From NCBI RefSeq assembly GCF_022437945.1, contig NZ_CP092535.1, positions 1,984,001-2,048,000 of the forward strand: a stretch of DNA of 64,000 nucleotides, read 5' to 3'. Position numbers and translations under genes: made by a program. Source of the stretch: Nocardioides sp. TF02-7 (GTDB lineage: Bacteria; Actinomycetota; Actinomycetes; Propionibacteriales; Nocardioidaceae). This document shows, in pieces, positions 8,922 to 20,054 of this stretch; position 1 is the stretch's first letter, and every line of letters begins with the position of its first letter. The notes under the pieces are model-generated. The model ran no database searches and had not been told where the DNA came from. It saw only the letters and a list, made by a program, of their open reading frames with translations.

Positions 8922-9088
8922 AGTGGAGGTTCTGCCCGTCAAGTGGGCCCGCACGCATAGGCGCGAGGGCCGCCGCCCCGGGCCCCCGGCCCCCACCCAC
9001 GCCACCCACCCCGCGCCACCCGCCCCACGCCACCCACCCCGCCCGACCACCGCCCCGCCGACCCCCCGCCCCCGCTACCCTCCCCGCC

Positions 9089-10055
9089 ATGCGCGCAGTG
9101 CGGGTGGTGACCACGACCGGGCCGGCCGACGTCGTCGTCGGGGAGGTGCCGGAGCCGGCACCCTCCGCCGACCAGGTGCTGGTGCGGGTGCACCGGGTGG
9201 GCGTGTCGTTCCCCGACCTGCTGCTCAGCCGCGGGCAGTACCAGCTGCGTCCGGAGCCGCCGTTCACGCTCGGCGTCGACTACGCGGGGGTCGTGGTGTC
9301 GGGGCCGGGCTTCGAGCCGGGGCAGCGGGTGGTCGGGGTGCTGCCGTACGGCGGCGCCGCCGAGCTGGTCGCGGGGCCCGCCGACGCGACGTTCGCGCTG
9401 CCCGACGGGATCGGGTTCGACGAGGCGGTCGCGCTGCCGATGAACTACCTCACCGCGCTCTTCGCGCTGACCGAGCGGGGCCAGGTGCGCGAGGGCGAGA
9501 CGGTGCTCGTGCACGGGGCGGCCGGCGGCGTCGGCACCGCCGCCCTGCAGGTGGCGAGGGGGGCTCGGGGCCCGGACGATCGCCGTGGTCAGCACCGAGG
9601 AGAAGGCGGCGTTCGCCCGCGAGGCCGGCGCGGACGACGCCGTCCTCGTCGACGGCTTCCGCGAGGCGGTCGTCGCACTCACGGGCGGGCGGGGAGTCGA
9701 CGTCGTGGTCGACGTCGTCGGCGGCGACCTGTTCACCGACTCGCTGCGCTCGCTGGCGCCGCTCGGGCGGCTGCTCGTCGTCGGCTTCGCCGCCGGGCAG
9801 GGCATCCCGGAGGTCAAGGTCAACCGGTTGCTGCTCAACAACGTCGACGTCCGCGGCGTCGGGTGGGGCGCCTACGCGATGGGGCGCCCCGGCTACATGC
9901 AGGAGCAGTGGCGTGCCCTCACCCCGATGATCGAGTCCGGTGTCGTGCGGCCGCCCGTGGGCCGGGTCTACGACCTCGACGAGTTCGGGCAGGCCCTGGC
10001 CGACATGGACGCCCGGGCCGCGCTCGGCAAGCTGGTCGTCCGGGTCCGTGACTGA
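9089..10055 (+). CDS. Zinc-independent MDR-family NADPH:quinone oxidoreductase
   Basis: About 322 residues. The N-terminal GroES-like domain (EVPEPAPSADQVLVRVHRVGVSFPDLL) is followed by a Rossmann fold with the nucleotide-binding stretch VLVHGAAGGVGTAALQVA, then DVVVDVVGGDLF. The structural and catalytic zinc cysteines of alcohol dehydrogenases are absent, which fits the quinone oxidoreductase/crotonyl-CoA reductase side of the medium-chain family. A slip in a G6 run near 9562 breaks the Rossmann domain. The last eight bases overlap the next gene, suggesting a two-gene operon. The substrate is unknown. Confidence 0.87.
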
Positions 10056-10840
10056 CGTCCGGGCGGCCCACGGGCAGGCGTCGTACGCCGTCCGGCTCGA
10101 GTGGGGACCGACCGGCGGGGCCGCTGTCGCCGAGGGCGCCGACCTCGTGGTCGTCGTCGACGTGCTGTCGTTCACCACCACGCTCGGCATCGCCGTGGCG
10201 CGCGGCGCCCGGGTGCACCCGTTCCCGTGGAAGGACGAGCGGGCCGCGGCGTTCGCGGCCGAGCGGGACGCGGTGCTGGCCGTCGGCCGGCTCGAGGCCG
10301 CCCGGCTCGCCGACCCGCCGCCGAGCCTGTCCCCCGGCCGGGATGCTGGCGAGCGACCCCGTGCCGCGGCTGGTGCTGCCCTCGCCCAACGGCTCCTCGA
10401 TCTGCGCCGCCCTCGCCGCGCCGGCCGGACCGACCGTCGTCGGAGCCTCGCTGCGCACCCGTGCCGCAGTCGCCGACTGGCTCGTGCCGCGGCTCCAGCG
10501 CGGCGCTGCAGTCGCCGTGGTGCCGGCGGGGGAGCGCTGGCCCGACGGGTCGCTGCGGCCGTCGCTGGAGGACCTGTGGGGCGCCGGCGCGGTCCTCGAC
10601 GCGCTGGAGCGGCGGGGTGCTGCGCCGCGGCCGAGCCCGGAGGCCGAGCACGCGGCGGCGTCGTACCGCCGGGTCGCCGACCGGCTCCCCGACCTGCTCG
10701 CCGCCTGTGCGGGCGGGCGCGAGCTCGCCGCGATGGGCTACGCCGACGACGTGGCGGCCGCTGCGGCGGTCGACGCCGACACCGTGGTGCCGCTGCTCAC
10801 CGACGACGGGTTCGCCGCCGCCTCACCCGACGGCTGCTGA
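10048..10840 (+). CDS. ComB-like 2-phosphosulfolactate phosphatase family protein
   Basis: About 263 residues across one slip near 10335. Family marks are the metal-binding start VVVVDVLSFTTTLGIAVARGA, the LPSPNGSSICAAL motif and the C-terminal GYADDVAAAAAVDAD segment. ComB removes phosphate from 2-phosphosulfolactate in coenzyme M synthesis; actinobacteria that make no coenzyme M carry homologues of unproven role, so only the family is claimed. GTG at 10048 overlaps the end of the upstream oxidoreductase gene by eight bases. Confidence 0.75.
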
Positions 10841-10872
10841 TCCCGACCCGCTCCCGAGCCGGCCGTGAACCG

Positions 10873-11403
10873 TCAGCGGCGGCCGAAGTCCTGGGTCCAC
10901 CACGGCGTGCCGCCGCGCATCACGAAGCCGACGCCGATGTGGCGGAACCGGCAGTCGAGGATGTTGCGCCGGTGGCCGGGGCTGCGCAGCCAGGCGCGGA
11001 CCACGCTGCGGGCGGTGGGATAGCCATAGGCGATGTTCTCCCCGAGTCGCGTCCAGTCGTACCCCGCCTGGGTCACCCGCCGGCCCAGCGCCGGCTCGCC
11101 GGGCAGCTGGTGGTCGAGGCGGCGCGCCCGCGCCATCCGCTTGGTGTGCCGCTGCGCTGCGAGGTTGAGCGTGGCGACCTGCCGCAGCGGGGCGCAGCCG
11201 TTGGCCCGGCGGGCCCGGTTGGTGAACCGGACCACCTGGCGCCTGCGGTCCGCGAGCCCCGCGCGTTGCGCGGCGCGCTCGGCCGGCGCCTCGGCGCGCT
11301 CGGCGGCCGTGGCCGGCGCGGCGGCCGCGGCCCCGGGGGCGGCGCCGGTCGGCGCGACCAGCAGGAGGGCGGTCGAGAGGAGCAGGGTGAGCGTCGTACG
11401 CAT
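10873..11403 (-). CDS. Secreted CAP-domain (SCP/PR-1-like) protein
   Basis: 176 residues. A Sec signal peptide (TLTLLLSTALLLVAPTGAAPG) and an alanine-rich linker lead to a CAP domain: FTNRARRANGCAPLRQVATLNLAAQRHTKRMA, then GENIAYGYPTARSVVRAWLRSPGHRRNIL and VGFVMRGGTPWWTQDFG. The conserved His/Glu cavity residues are recognisable (AAQRH, GENIA, SPGHR). CAP proteins are exported and of diverse, mostly unknown function in bacteria. The gene is divergent from the M13 peptidase gene, with an 82-base spacer. Confidence 0.88.
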   Translation of the reverse strand: MRTTLTLLLSTALLLVAPTGAAPGAAAAAPATAAERAEAPAERAAQRAGLADRRRQVVRFTNRARRANGCAPLRQVATLNLAAQRHTKRMARARRLDHQLPGEPALGRRVTQAGYDWTRLGENIAYGYPTARSVVRAWLRSPGHRRNILDCRFRHIGVGFVMRGGTPWWTQDFGRR

Positions 11404-11485
11404 CCGTCCAGTGTGGCGCGTCGGTTCTCCGGACCCAACCGGGTGCGCGTCGCCGCTGTTGCCGGGTGCGCTTAGGCTCGCTGTC

Positions 11486-13452
11486 GTGAGCATCCTCGAC
11501 GACGCCCGACCGGGCATGGACCCCGACATCCGGCCGCAGGACGACCTCTTCGGCCACGTCAACGGCCGGTGGCTGGAGGAGACCGAGATCCCTGCCGACC
11601 GGTCGGCGTGGGGCCCCCTTCGTCCAGCTTCGCCGACGTCGCGGAGGAGCAGGTCCGCGAGATCATCACCGAGCTCGCCGCCCAGCCCTCGGACGAGCAG
11701 GCGGAGGACGCCCGCAAGATCGGTGACCTCTTCAACTCCTTCATGGACACCGACCGCATCCAGACCCTCGGCCTGGGCCCGGTCCGGGCGCTGCTGGAGG
11801 CGGCGAGCGGGCTGCGCGACGTACGTGACCTGGCGGCGTTCCTCGGCGAGTTCGAGCGGATCGGCGGCTACGGCCTGTTCGGCTCCTACGTCGACACCGA
11901 CGACCGCGACTCCGACCGCTACCTGTTCCACGTCGTGCAGGGCGGCCTCGGGCTCCCCGACGAGAGCTACTACCGCGAGGACAAGTTCGCGGGCGTGCGG
12001 GAGAAGTACGTCGGCTACCTCACCCGGATGCTCACCCTCGGCGAGCACCCCGACCCCGAGGGCGCGGCGCAGCGGATCCTCGCGCTCGACACCGAGCTGG
12101 CCCGCGGCCACTGGGAGCGCGCCGAGACCCGCGACGTGCAGAAGACCTACAACCTGCGCACCGAGACCGAGCTCAAGGCGATGTGCCCGGCGTTCGACTG
12201 GGACGCCTACGTCACCAACCTGGGCGGCCAGCTCTCCGGCCCGCACGCCACCGTCGCCGAGCTGTGCGTGCGCCAGCCGTCGTACCTCGAGCACCTGTCG
12301 AGCGTCCTCACCGACACCCCGATCGAGGTGTGGCGGGAGTGGATGTTCAGCCGCGTGCTCCGCTCGGCGGCGCCCTACCTCCCCGACCCGTTCGTCGAGA
12401 CCAACTTCGACTTCTACGGCCGCACCCTCTCCGGCACCCCCGAGCTGCGGGCGCGGTGGAAGCGGGCGGTGTCGTTCGTCGAGGGCGCGATGGGTGAGGC
12501 GGTCGGGAAGGAGTACGTCGCCCGCCACTTCCCGCCGTCGTCGAAGGCGATGATGGACGAGCTGGTCGGCAACCTCCTCGCCGCCTACCGCGAGTCGATC
12601 TCCCAGCTGGACTGGATGACCGAGGAGACCAAGCAGCGCGCCTACGAGAAGCTCGAGACGTTCCGGCCCAAGATCGGCTATCCCGACCGGTTCCGCGACT
12701 ACTCCCGGCTGCCGGTCACCCCGCACGACCTCGTCGCCAACGCCCAGGCGTCGGCGGCGTTCGAGACCGACCGCCACCTGGCCAAGATCGGCTCGCCGGT
12801 CGACCGCGACGAGTGGTTCATGCTGCCGCAGACCGTCAACGCCTACTACAACCCCGGCACCAACGAGATCTGCTTCCCCGCCGGCATCCTGCAGAAGCCG
12901 TTCTTCAGCCCCGACGCGCACCCGGCGGAGAACTACGGCGGCATCGGCGCCGTGATCGGCCACGAGATCGGCCACGGCTTCGACGACCAGGGCGCCCAGT
13001 TCGACGGCCGCGGCAACCTCAACGACTGGTGGACGCCGGACGACAAGGCGGCGTTCGAGGTGAAGTCGAAGACCCTGGTGGAGCAGTACGACGCGTTCGA
13101 GCCGCGCGACCTCCCCGGCGAGCGGGTCAACGGCGCGCTCACCGTCGGCGAGAACATCGGCGACCTCGGCGGCCTCACCATCGCCCACCGCGCGTTCGTA
13201 ATCGCCGAGGGCAAGGCCGGTCGGGAGGCGTCGGTCGACGACCGCCGGAAGGTGTTCCTCAACTGGGCCTACGTGTGGCGCACCAAGCGCCGCCGGGAGC
13301 AGCAGCTGCAGTACCTCACCATGGACCCGCACTCGCCGGCCGAGTTCCGCGCCAACATCGTGCGCAACCTCGACGAGTTCCACGAGGTGTTCGGCACCGG
13401 CCCCGGCGACGGCCCCTGGGTCGAGCCCGCCGACCGCGTGCGCATCTGGTGA
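11486..13452 (+). CDS. M13 family metallopeptidase (neprilysin/PepO-like)
   Basis: About 655 residues. The C-terminal catalytic half carries the zinc motif in VIGHEIGHGFDDQGAQFDG, the third ligand in ENIGDLGG, and the substrate-binding NAYYNPGTNEI just upstream. The N-terminal half (MDPDIRPQDDLFGHVNGRWL) is the typical M13_N start. No signal peptide is seen, so it should be cytoplasmic and act on oligopeptides. One slip near 11615 (a C5 run) separates the first ~43 codons. The GTG at 11486 is chosen because it keeps the conserved N-terminus. Confidence 0.92.
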
Positions 13453-13543
13453 CCGGCAGCCGGCGCTGGCGCGGCCGGGATCGTCGCGGCGATTTCGCCG
13501 ATTCCCAGGACAGCCCCGGCGCCGCCGTCGTAGGCTGGTGCTC

Positions 13544-13577
13544 GCCGCCGCAGGTGACCCGAGACACCTGCGGCGGC
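13544..13577 (+). terminator. 13-bp stem hairpin downstream of the M13 peptidase gene
   Basis: GCCGCCGCAGGTG (13544-13556), an 8-base loop ACCCGAGA, then the perfect complement CACCTGCGGCGGC (13565-13577). It lies about 90 bases after the peptidase stop, at the start of the 394-base spacer 13453-13846. That spacer also holds the inverted repeat at 13653-13748 and no gene that I can support. Confidence 0.5.
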
Positions 13578-13652
13578 TTCCACTTTCTCGGGGTCGTCCC
13601 GTGTCCCGCCGCCGGCGGTGGTCGGCCCGTTGTGGAGCGGGGTCCCAGGGGC

Positions 13653-13748
13653 CGCAGGTTCATCAAGGTATGTCGACCAACCTGCGCTCCCCACGGCGGG
13701 CACACCGTGGGAAGTGCCAGCTCGGCGACATACCTTGATGAACCTGCG
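13653..13748. repeat. Long inverted repeat with 23-bp perfect arms
   Basis: The left arm 13653-13675 (begins CGCAGGTTCATC, ends GGTATGTCG) and the right arm 13726-13748 are exact reverse complements over 23 bases. The 50-base centre holds a further hairpin, CCCACGG (13690-13696) with CCGTGGG (13705-13711). It lies directly upstream of recQ. The structure resembles a small palindromic repeat or a miniature element with terminal inverted repeats; no direct target duplication is obvious. Confidence 0.75.
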
Positions 13749-13846
13749 CCTCCTGTGCTGCGCCACCTCCGCGAGCACCACCCCCGCCGCACCACCTGTG
13801 GACGCCGACCCACCCCCCACCGACACCCCGCTGGTAGACACGTCGC

Positions 13847-15992
13847 ATGACCGCAGCGACCCGGAGCGACATCCGCGACCGCGCCGAGGAGCACCTGCGT
13901 GCGCTGGTGGGGCGCGACGACGCGACGCTGTACGACGACCAGTGGGCGGCGATCGAGGCGCTGGTGGTCGGCCGTCGTCGGGCGTTGGTAGTGCAGCGCA
14001 CCGGGTGGGGGAAGTCGGCGGTCTACTTCGTGGCCACGCAGCTGCTGCGCGAGCAGGGGAGCGGCCCGACGGTGATCATCAGTCCGCTGCTGGCGCTGAT
14101 GCGCAACCAGATCGGGGCGGCGGAGCGGGCCGGGATCCGGGCGGTGACGATCAACTCCACCAACGTGGAGGAGTGGGACGAGACGAACGCCGCGATCCAG
14201 CGCGGCGAGGTCGACGTGCTGCTGGTCAGCCCCGAGCGGCTCAACAACCCCGGCTTCCGTGACGAGGTGCTGCCGCGGCTGGCCGCCACCTGCGGCCTGC
14301 TCGTCGTCGACGAGGCCCACTGCATCTCCGACTGGGGCCACGACTTCCGGCCCGACTACCGCCGGATCCGGACGCTGCTCGACGAGCTGCCCGCCGGGAT
14401 CCCGGTCCTGGCGACCACGGCGACCGCCAACCAGCGGGTCACCGACGACGTGGCCGAGCAGCTGGGCCGCGACACGCTGGTGCTCCGCGGGTCGCTCGAC
14501 CGGGCGACGCTGCGGCTCGGGGTGGTGCGGCTGACCACGGCCGAGCAGCGGCTCGCATGGCTGGCCGACCACCTCGCCGAGCAGCCGGGCAGCGGCATCG
14601 TCTACTGCCTGACCGTCGCGGCCACGCAGGAGGTGGCCGACTACCTGCGCAGCCGCGGCCACCGGGTCGAGGCCTACTCCGGCCAGACCGAGCCGACCGA
14701 GCGGCTGGCGCTCGAGCAGCAGCTGCTCCAGGGGGCAGGTCAAGGCGCTGGTCGCCACCAGTGCCCTGGGGATGGGCTTCGACGCGTCGCTCGGGTTCGT
14801 GGTCAACCTCGGCGCCCCGAGCTCGCCGGTCGCCTACTACCAGCAGGTCGGGCGGGCCGGCCGTGGCCGCGACCTGCCGGCGGAGGGCGCGTCGGTCGTG
14901 CTGCTGCCCGCCACCGAGGACCGCGACATCTGGGCCTACTTCGCCTCGTTGGCGTTCCCGCGGGAGGAGCAGGTGCGGGCCACGCTGGCCGCGCTCGCCG
15001 AGGCCGGCGCCCCGATGAGCACGGCAGCCCTCGAGACCCGGGTCGACCTCAGCCGCAACCGGCTGGAGACGATGCTCAAGGTGCTCGACGTCGACGGCGC
15101 CGTACGCCGCGTCCGCGGCGGCTGGGAGGCGACCGGCAGGGAGTGGACCTACGACGCCGCGCGCTACCGGCGGGTCGCCGAGGCCCGGGAGCGCGAGCAG
15201 CAGGCGATGCTCGACTACCTCGCGACCGACCGCTGCCGGATGGCGTTCCTCCGCAGCCAGCTGGACGACCCGGAGCTGGCGGCCGACCCCGGGTGGCGGT
15301 GCGGCCGGTGCGACCGGTGCGGCGGCCTGGCGCTCTCCACGGAGGTCTCCGAGGCCGCGGTGGGGGAGGCGGCCGAGCGGCTCGCCCGCCCCGGCGTCGC
15401 GATCGAGCCGCGCAAGCTGTGGCCGACCGGCCTCCCGACGATCGGCGTGCAGCTGAGCGGCCGGATCAAGCCGCCGGCCGAGGAGGGCCGCGCGATCGCG
15501 CGGCTCACCGACCTCGGCCACGGGCCGGCGCTCCGCGAGCTGTTCCGCGCGGGCTCGGGCGACGACGACGGAAGGGTGGCCGACGGTCCGGTCCCGGAGG
15601 GGCTGGCCCGGGCGATGGTCCGGGTGCTGCAGGACTGGCGGCCGGAGGTCGACGCGATCGTGGTGGCCGAGTCGGAGCGGCGGCCCACGCTGACGACCGA
15701 CCTCGCCCAGGGACTCTCGCGCTTCCTCCGCGTCCCCGTGGTCGGCCGGTGGGCGGTCGTCGACCCGTCCGTCGGACCCGACCGCGGGGCCACCAACTCG
15801 GCCCAGCGGGTGGCGGCCGTCGGCCGCCGGTGCGCGCTCCGGCTCGACGACCCGGCGGCCGTGGAGGGGCGGCGGGTGCTCCTCGTCGACGACCTGGTCG
15901 TGACCGGCTGGTCGGTCACCCTCGCCGCCGCGGGGCTCCACGGGGCCGGCGCCGGTGCCGTGCTGCCCGTCACCCTCGCCGTCTCCGGCTGA
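13847..15992 (+). CDS. recQ: RecQ-family DNA helicase with C-terminal phosphoribosyltransferase-like domain
   Basis: About 715 residues. Helicase core: Q-motif LYDDQWAAIEAL, Walker A QRTGWGKSAVYF, Walker B VVDEAHCISDWGHDFRPDY, motif III LATTATA, and motifs V-VI ALGMGFD...YYQQVGRAGRGRD. A zinc-like Cys cluster follows (GWRCGRCDRCGG). The last ~110 residues look like a PRTase fold with the PRPP-loop pattern VLLVDDLVVTGWSVTLAA, as in ComF-type proteins. It should unwind recombination intermediates in an ATP-dependent 3'-5' manner. One slip near 14735 (G5 run) splits motif IV from motif V. The helicase-PRTase arrangement is known in actinobacterial RecQ-like proteins, but the role of the tail is unclear. 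Confidence 0.92.
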
Positions 15993-16001
15993 CCCGGCCG
16001 C

Positions 16002-16719
16002 TCACGCGAGGGCCGCGAGCCCGTCGAGCACGCGGGCGAGGCCGAACTCCCACGCGAGCGCCGGGCTGTGCGCGGCCCCCATCGCCTCGCCCGCGGCCGC
16101 GCCGACGCGCCGGGCGAGCGGGAAGTCGTCGCCGACGTACGTCGCGAGCCGGGCACCCCAGACGGGCCACTGCTCCGCCAGCTCGTCGGCGTGCGGACGC
16201 GGGAGCAGCGCCCGGGCGCTCGCGCGCACGAAGTCGAGCACGAACGTCAGGGCCGCGTCACAGGTCACGTCGTCGAGGCCGAGCGGTGCGAGCGCCGCGA
16301 GCTCGTGGTCGTACTTCGCGATCGTGCCCGGGCCGAGCGCCGTCCGCTCGTCGGCCACGTCGAGCAGCCACGGGTGCGCGCGCAGGGAGCGCCAGGTTGG
16401 CCTCGGCGACGAGCCGCACCCGCGAGCGCCACCCGAGCCGCCCGTACGCCGGCAGCTCGGCCAGGGCGTGCGCCGCGTCGGCCATCAGCACGAGCAGGTC
16501 GTCCCGGCTGTTGACGTGGGTGTAGACCGACATCGTCGAGACCTCGAGCTCGGCCGCGAGCCGACGGACGGTGACGGCCGCCAGGCCGTGGCCGTCGGCG
16601 AGCCGGACGGCGGTGCCGACCACCGTGCCAGTCGAGACGCGGGCCGGCGGCCCCCGTCGGCCGGCGACGGCGGCCGCGGGGTGGTCGCGCCACAGGAGAT
16701 CGATCAGTGGTCGGGGCAT
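16002..16719 (-). CDS. TetR family transcriptional regulator
   Basis: About 238 residues. The helix-turn-helix reads GLAAVTVRRLAAELEVSTMSVYTHVNSRDDLLVLM, after a short N-terminal tail. The C-terminal half (LDDVTCDAALTFVLDFVRASARALLP ... WEFGLARVLDGLAAL) matches the TetR_C_1 (TetR/MphR-like) ligand domain. A slip near 16385 divides it. It is divergent from the glyoxalase gene, with a dyad operator between the two starts, so it probably controls both. Confidence 0.85.
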
Positions 16720-16747
16720 GGCATCTCCATTGGCGCATCATCGCATA

Positions 16748-16775
16748 ACGTAGTACGGTGTACGTCGTACAACGT
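16748..16775. promoter_or_regulatory. TetR operator between the regulator and the glyoxalase gene
   Basis: ACGTAGTAC (16748-16756) pairs with GTACAACGT (16767-16775) with one mismatch. GTAC half-sites also recur inside. The dyad is centred in the 75-base spacer between the two divergent starts (16719 and 16795), in a locally AT-richer stretch, which fits an operator overlapping both promoters. Confidence 0.6.
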
Positions 16776-16794
16776 ATTGCGACGGAAGGAACCC

Positions 16795-17185
16795 GTGCAG
16801 ATCACCTCCACCGCCATCTCCCTCAACGTGCCCGACGTCGAGGCCTCCGCCCGGTTCGCGCGCGACCACCTCGGCTTCACCGACGCCATGAGCGCCGAGG
16901 GCTTCGTCTCGCTCACCCACCCGACCGCCGGCGTCAACGTGATCTTCCTGCAGGTCGGCCTGCCGACGTTCCGACCCGCGGAGATCGCCGGCCCGGCCGG
17001 GCAGGGGGATCCTGCTCGTGTTCGTCGTCGACGACCTGGACGCGGAGTTCGACCGGATCGCGGCGGCCGGCGCGACCGTCGTCACGCCGCCGGAGACCGA
17101 GCCCTGGGGGGAGCGCTACTGCCAGTTCCGCGACGGCAACGGGCTGGTCTGGCAGCTCGTGCAGTGGGTGTCGACGCCGGAGTGA
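16795..17185 (+). CDS. VOC family protein (glyoxalase/dioxygenase-like)
   Basis: About 129 residues with the paired beta-alpha-beta-beta-beta modules of the vicinal oxygen chelate fold: AISLNVPDVEASARFARDHLGF in the first half and VFVVDDLDAEFDRIAAAGATVVTPPE ... FRDGNGLVWQLVQW in the second. A slip near 17003 lies between the modules. GTG at 16795 follows a GGAAGGA ribosome site. The regulator next door suggests ligand-induced expression; members of this superfamily include bleomycin/fosfomycin resistance proteins, isomerases and dioxygenases, and the sequence alone does not decide. Confidence 0.82.
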
Positions 17186-17229
17186 CGGACCGGACGGCTG
17201 TGTCGGGGTCGCCGGTTACCGTCTCCCGG

Positions 17230-20054
17230 GTGAGCTTCGTGCCCGTGACCGGTCCGGCGACCTTCCGGCCCGCCGACCCGCCGCGCGACGGCACGATCGA
17301 GTTCAGCGACGACCGGCGCACGATCGCGCTCCCGGTCCGGGCGGCGCTGCCCGTGCTGAGCAAGGCACGCGGCCGCGACGACGTCCATCCCAGCGTCGCG
17401 CTCCTCGGCGGCGCCGCGCTGCTGGCGAGCCGGATCGTCGCGGCCGGCAAGCTCGCACCGGCGACGCCGGAGGGCCGGGCGCCGCGGTGGCAGGTCGAGG
17501 GCCTCGACGAGCGCGACCGCGACAGCCTCGCCCGGCTCGCGCAGGCACGGGCCTACGACGACCTGGAGCCGGCCGCCGCGACGGCCCTCGTCGAGCAGGT
17601 GCTCGACGCGGTCGTCGACGCGCTGCCCCGGGCCGCCCCGGCAGCGACCGCCCCGCCCCGCCCCGCTGCGGAGCGGGCCGCCGCGCCGGCGCCCGGCGGC
17701 TTCGCCGAGCGGCTGCGGCGCCGGGTCGCCGAGCGCGCGGAGCGGGAGGGCCGGACGGGGGTCGAGGCGCTCCCCGAGCTGGTGCGGGTCTCGTTGCGGG
17801 TGGAGGCCGACGAGGAGGAGCTGGTCGCCGGGTCGGTGCGGGTGGTCGTGCAGGTGCACGACGAGCGCGACCCGCTCCACGTCTGCGACGCGGCGGTGCT
17901 CTTCGCCGACACCGTTGACCCCGCCGGCGCGGCGGGTGCGGCGGGCGCGGCCGGCCACGGGTTCGGGCCCCGCGCGCGGGTCCACGCGAGCATCGCGCTC
18001 CGCGCGGCCGCGGAGGTGTGGCCGGTGCTCGACCGGCTGCTCGGCCTCTCCGTGCCCGACCAGCTCACCCTCGACCGCGACGAGATCGCGAGCCTCCTCG
18101 ACCACGTCGGCACCCTGCGCGACGCGCGGGTCGACGTGCACTGGCCGCGCTCGCTCGGCCGTGAGCTCACCACCCGGGCGGTGCTCGAGCGACGCGACGG
18201 CTCCTGGGACGGCGACCTCCCCGTGCAGGACAGCCCGTTCTCGGCCGAGGGGCTGTTCGCCTTCTCCTGGCAGGTCGCGCTGCACGGCGACCCGCTGACC
18301 GAGGAGGAGATGGAGCAGCTCGCGACCGCCGCGAGCCCCCTCCTGCAGCTGCGCGGCTCCTGGACCGTCGTCGACCCCTCGACCGCGCGCCGGGCGCGCA
18401 AGCGGCTGATCCGCAAGGCCACCGGGTCCCAGGCGCTCGCGGCCGCACTCACCGGTGTGACCGAGCTGCCCGACGCCACCGAGCCGGGCAGCACCGAGCA
18501 GGTGGTCGTCGGCGCCAGCCTGCTGCAGGTGCGCGACCGGCTGCTCGCGGCCCCCCACCCGCGACCCGCTCCCGGCGCCGGCCGGGCTCCGGGCCGAGCT
18601 GCGCGACTACCAGCGCCACGGGCTGACCTGGCTCGCCGACCTCACCGGCCTCGGCCTCGGTGCGTGCCTGGCCGACGACATGGGGCTGGGCAAGACGATC
18701 ACCCTGATCGCGCTCCACCTCCACCGCCTCGAGCAGGGCCTCTCCGACGGCCGGTCGACGCTCGTGGTCTGCCCCGCCAGCCTGCTCGGCAACTGGGAGG
18801 CCGAGATCCGGCGGTTCGCGCCCGGCCTGCCGGTGCGGCGCCACCACGGCTCGGCCCGCGACCTCGGCGACCTCGACGGCGGCTTCGTGCTGACGACGTA
18901 CGGCACGATGCGGCGCGACCACGCGGCGCTCGCCGACGCCGGCTGGGACCTGGTCGTCGCCGACGAGGCGCAGCACGTCAAGAACGCCCGCTCGGCCACC
19001 GCGCGGGCGCTGCGCCGCATCCCGAGCCGCGCCCGCGTCGCGCTCACCGGCACACCGGTGGAGAACGAGCTCACCGAGCTCTGGTCGATCCTCGACTGGC
19101 TGGTGCCGGGGCTGCTCGGCAGCCGCCAGGCGTTCCGACGGGTGTGGGCGGCGCCGATCGAGTCGGGTGCGGAGCCGACCAAGGCCCGCCAGTTCGCCGA
19201 CCTGATCGGGCCGTTCCTGCTGCGCCGCCGCAAGTCCGACCCCCGGCATCGCACCGGAGCTCCCGCCCAAGACCGAGACCGACCACCTGCTCGGCCTGAC
19301 CCGCGAGCAGGTCGTGCTCTACGAGGCGTTCGTCCGCGACACGATGGCCCGGATCGAGCGGCTCCCCGCCGACGACCCGCAGCGCCGCGGGATGGTGCTC
19401 TCGCTGCTCACCGGGCTCAAGCAGATCTGCAACCACCCGGCCCAGTTCCTCAAGCAGTCGCTCACCGCCGGCGGGGTGCGGCTGCCGGGCCGCTCGGAGA
19501 AGCTCGACCTGCTCGACGAGCTGCTCGCCACGGTGCTGGCCGAGGACGGCGCGGTGCTCGTCTTCACCCAGTACGTCGCGATGGCGCGGCTCCTCGAGCA
19601 GCACCTGAGTGCGACCGGCGTGCGGCACCAGCTCCTCCACGGCGGCACGCCGGTGGCCGAGCGGGAGGCGATGGTGCGCCGGTTCCAGGACGGCGAGGTC
19701 CCGATCTTCCTGCTCAGCCTCAAGGCCGGCGGCACGGGCCTCAACCTGACCCGCGCCGACCACGTCGTCCACGTCGACCGCTGGTGGAACCCCGCGGTCG
19801 AGGAGCAGGCGACCGACCGTGCCTACCGGATCGGGCAGACCAAGCCGGTGCAGGTGCACCGGATGGTCGTGCGCGGCACGATCGAGGAGCGGGTCGCTGC
19901 GCTGCTCGAGCGCAAGCGGGCGCTCGCCGACGCGGTCCTGGCCCGCGGCGACGCGGCGCTGACCGAGCTGAGCAACGAGGACCTCCGCGACCTGGTGACC
20001 CTGCGCGCGGAGGCCCGTCGCGAGGCGCTGCTGCGCGACGGGGACGAGGAGTGA
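17230..20054 (+). CDS. SNF2/RapA-type DEAD-box helicase
   Basis: About 940 residues. The first ~450 form the SNF2-associated domain found on bacterial HepA-like proteins. The motor follows: LRDYQRHGLTWLADL, Walker A DDMGLGKTI, DEAQ-box VVADEAQHVKNA, motif III ALTGTPVEN, motif V-like SLKAGGTGLNLT and motif VI DRAYRIGQT. It should translocate on double-stranded DNA; the cellular role is unproven. Slips lie near 18555 and 19245. The start GTGAGCTTCGTG at 17230 is chosen because earlier in-frame codons have no ribosome site. It overlaps the SWIM protein gene by four bases, so the two are almost certainly made together. Confidence 0.9.

Noticed and set aside
10873..13383. 836-residue minus-strand ORF
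   Set aside because: Its last 176 residues are the CAP-domain protein with its own signal peptide; the preceding ~660 are antisense to the M13 peptidase.
13847..20054. Programmed ribosomal frameshifting in recQ and SNF2
   Set aside because: No shared slippery heptamer or downstream pseudoknot is evident, and the same kind of slip occurs in dozens of unrelated genes.
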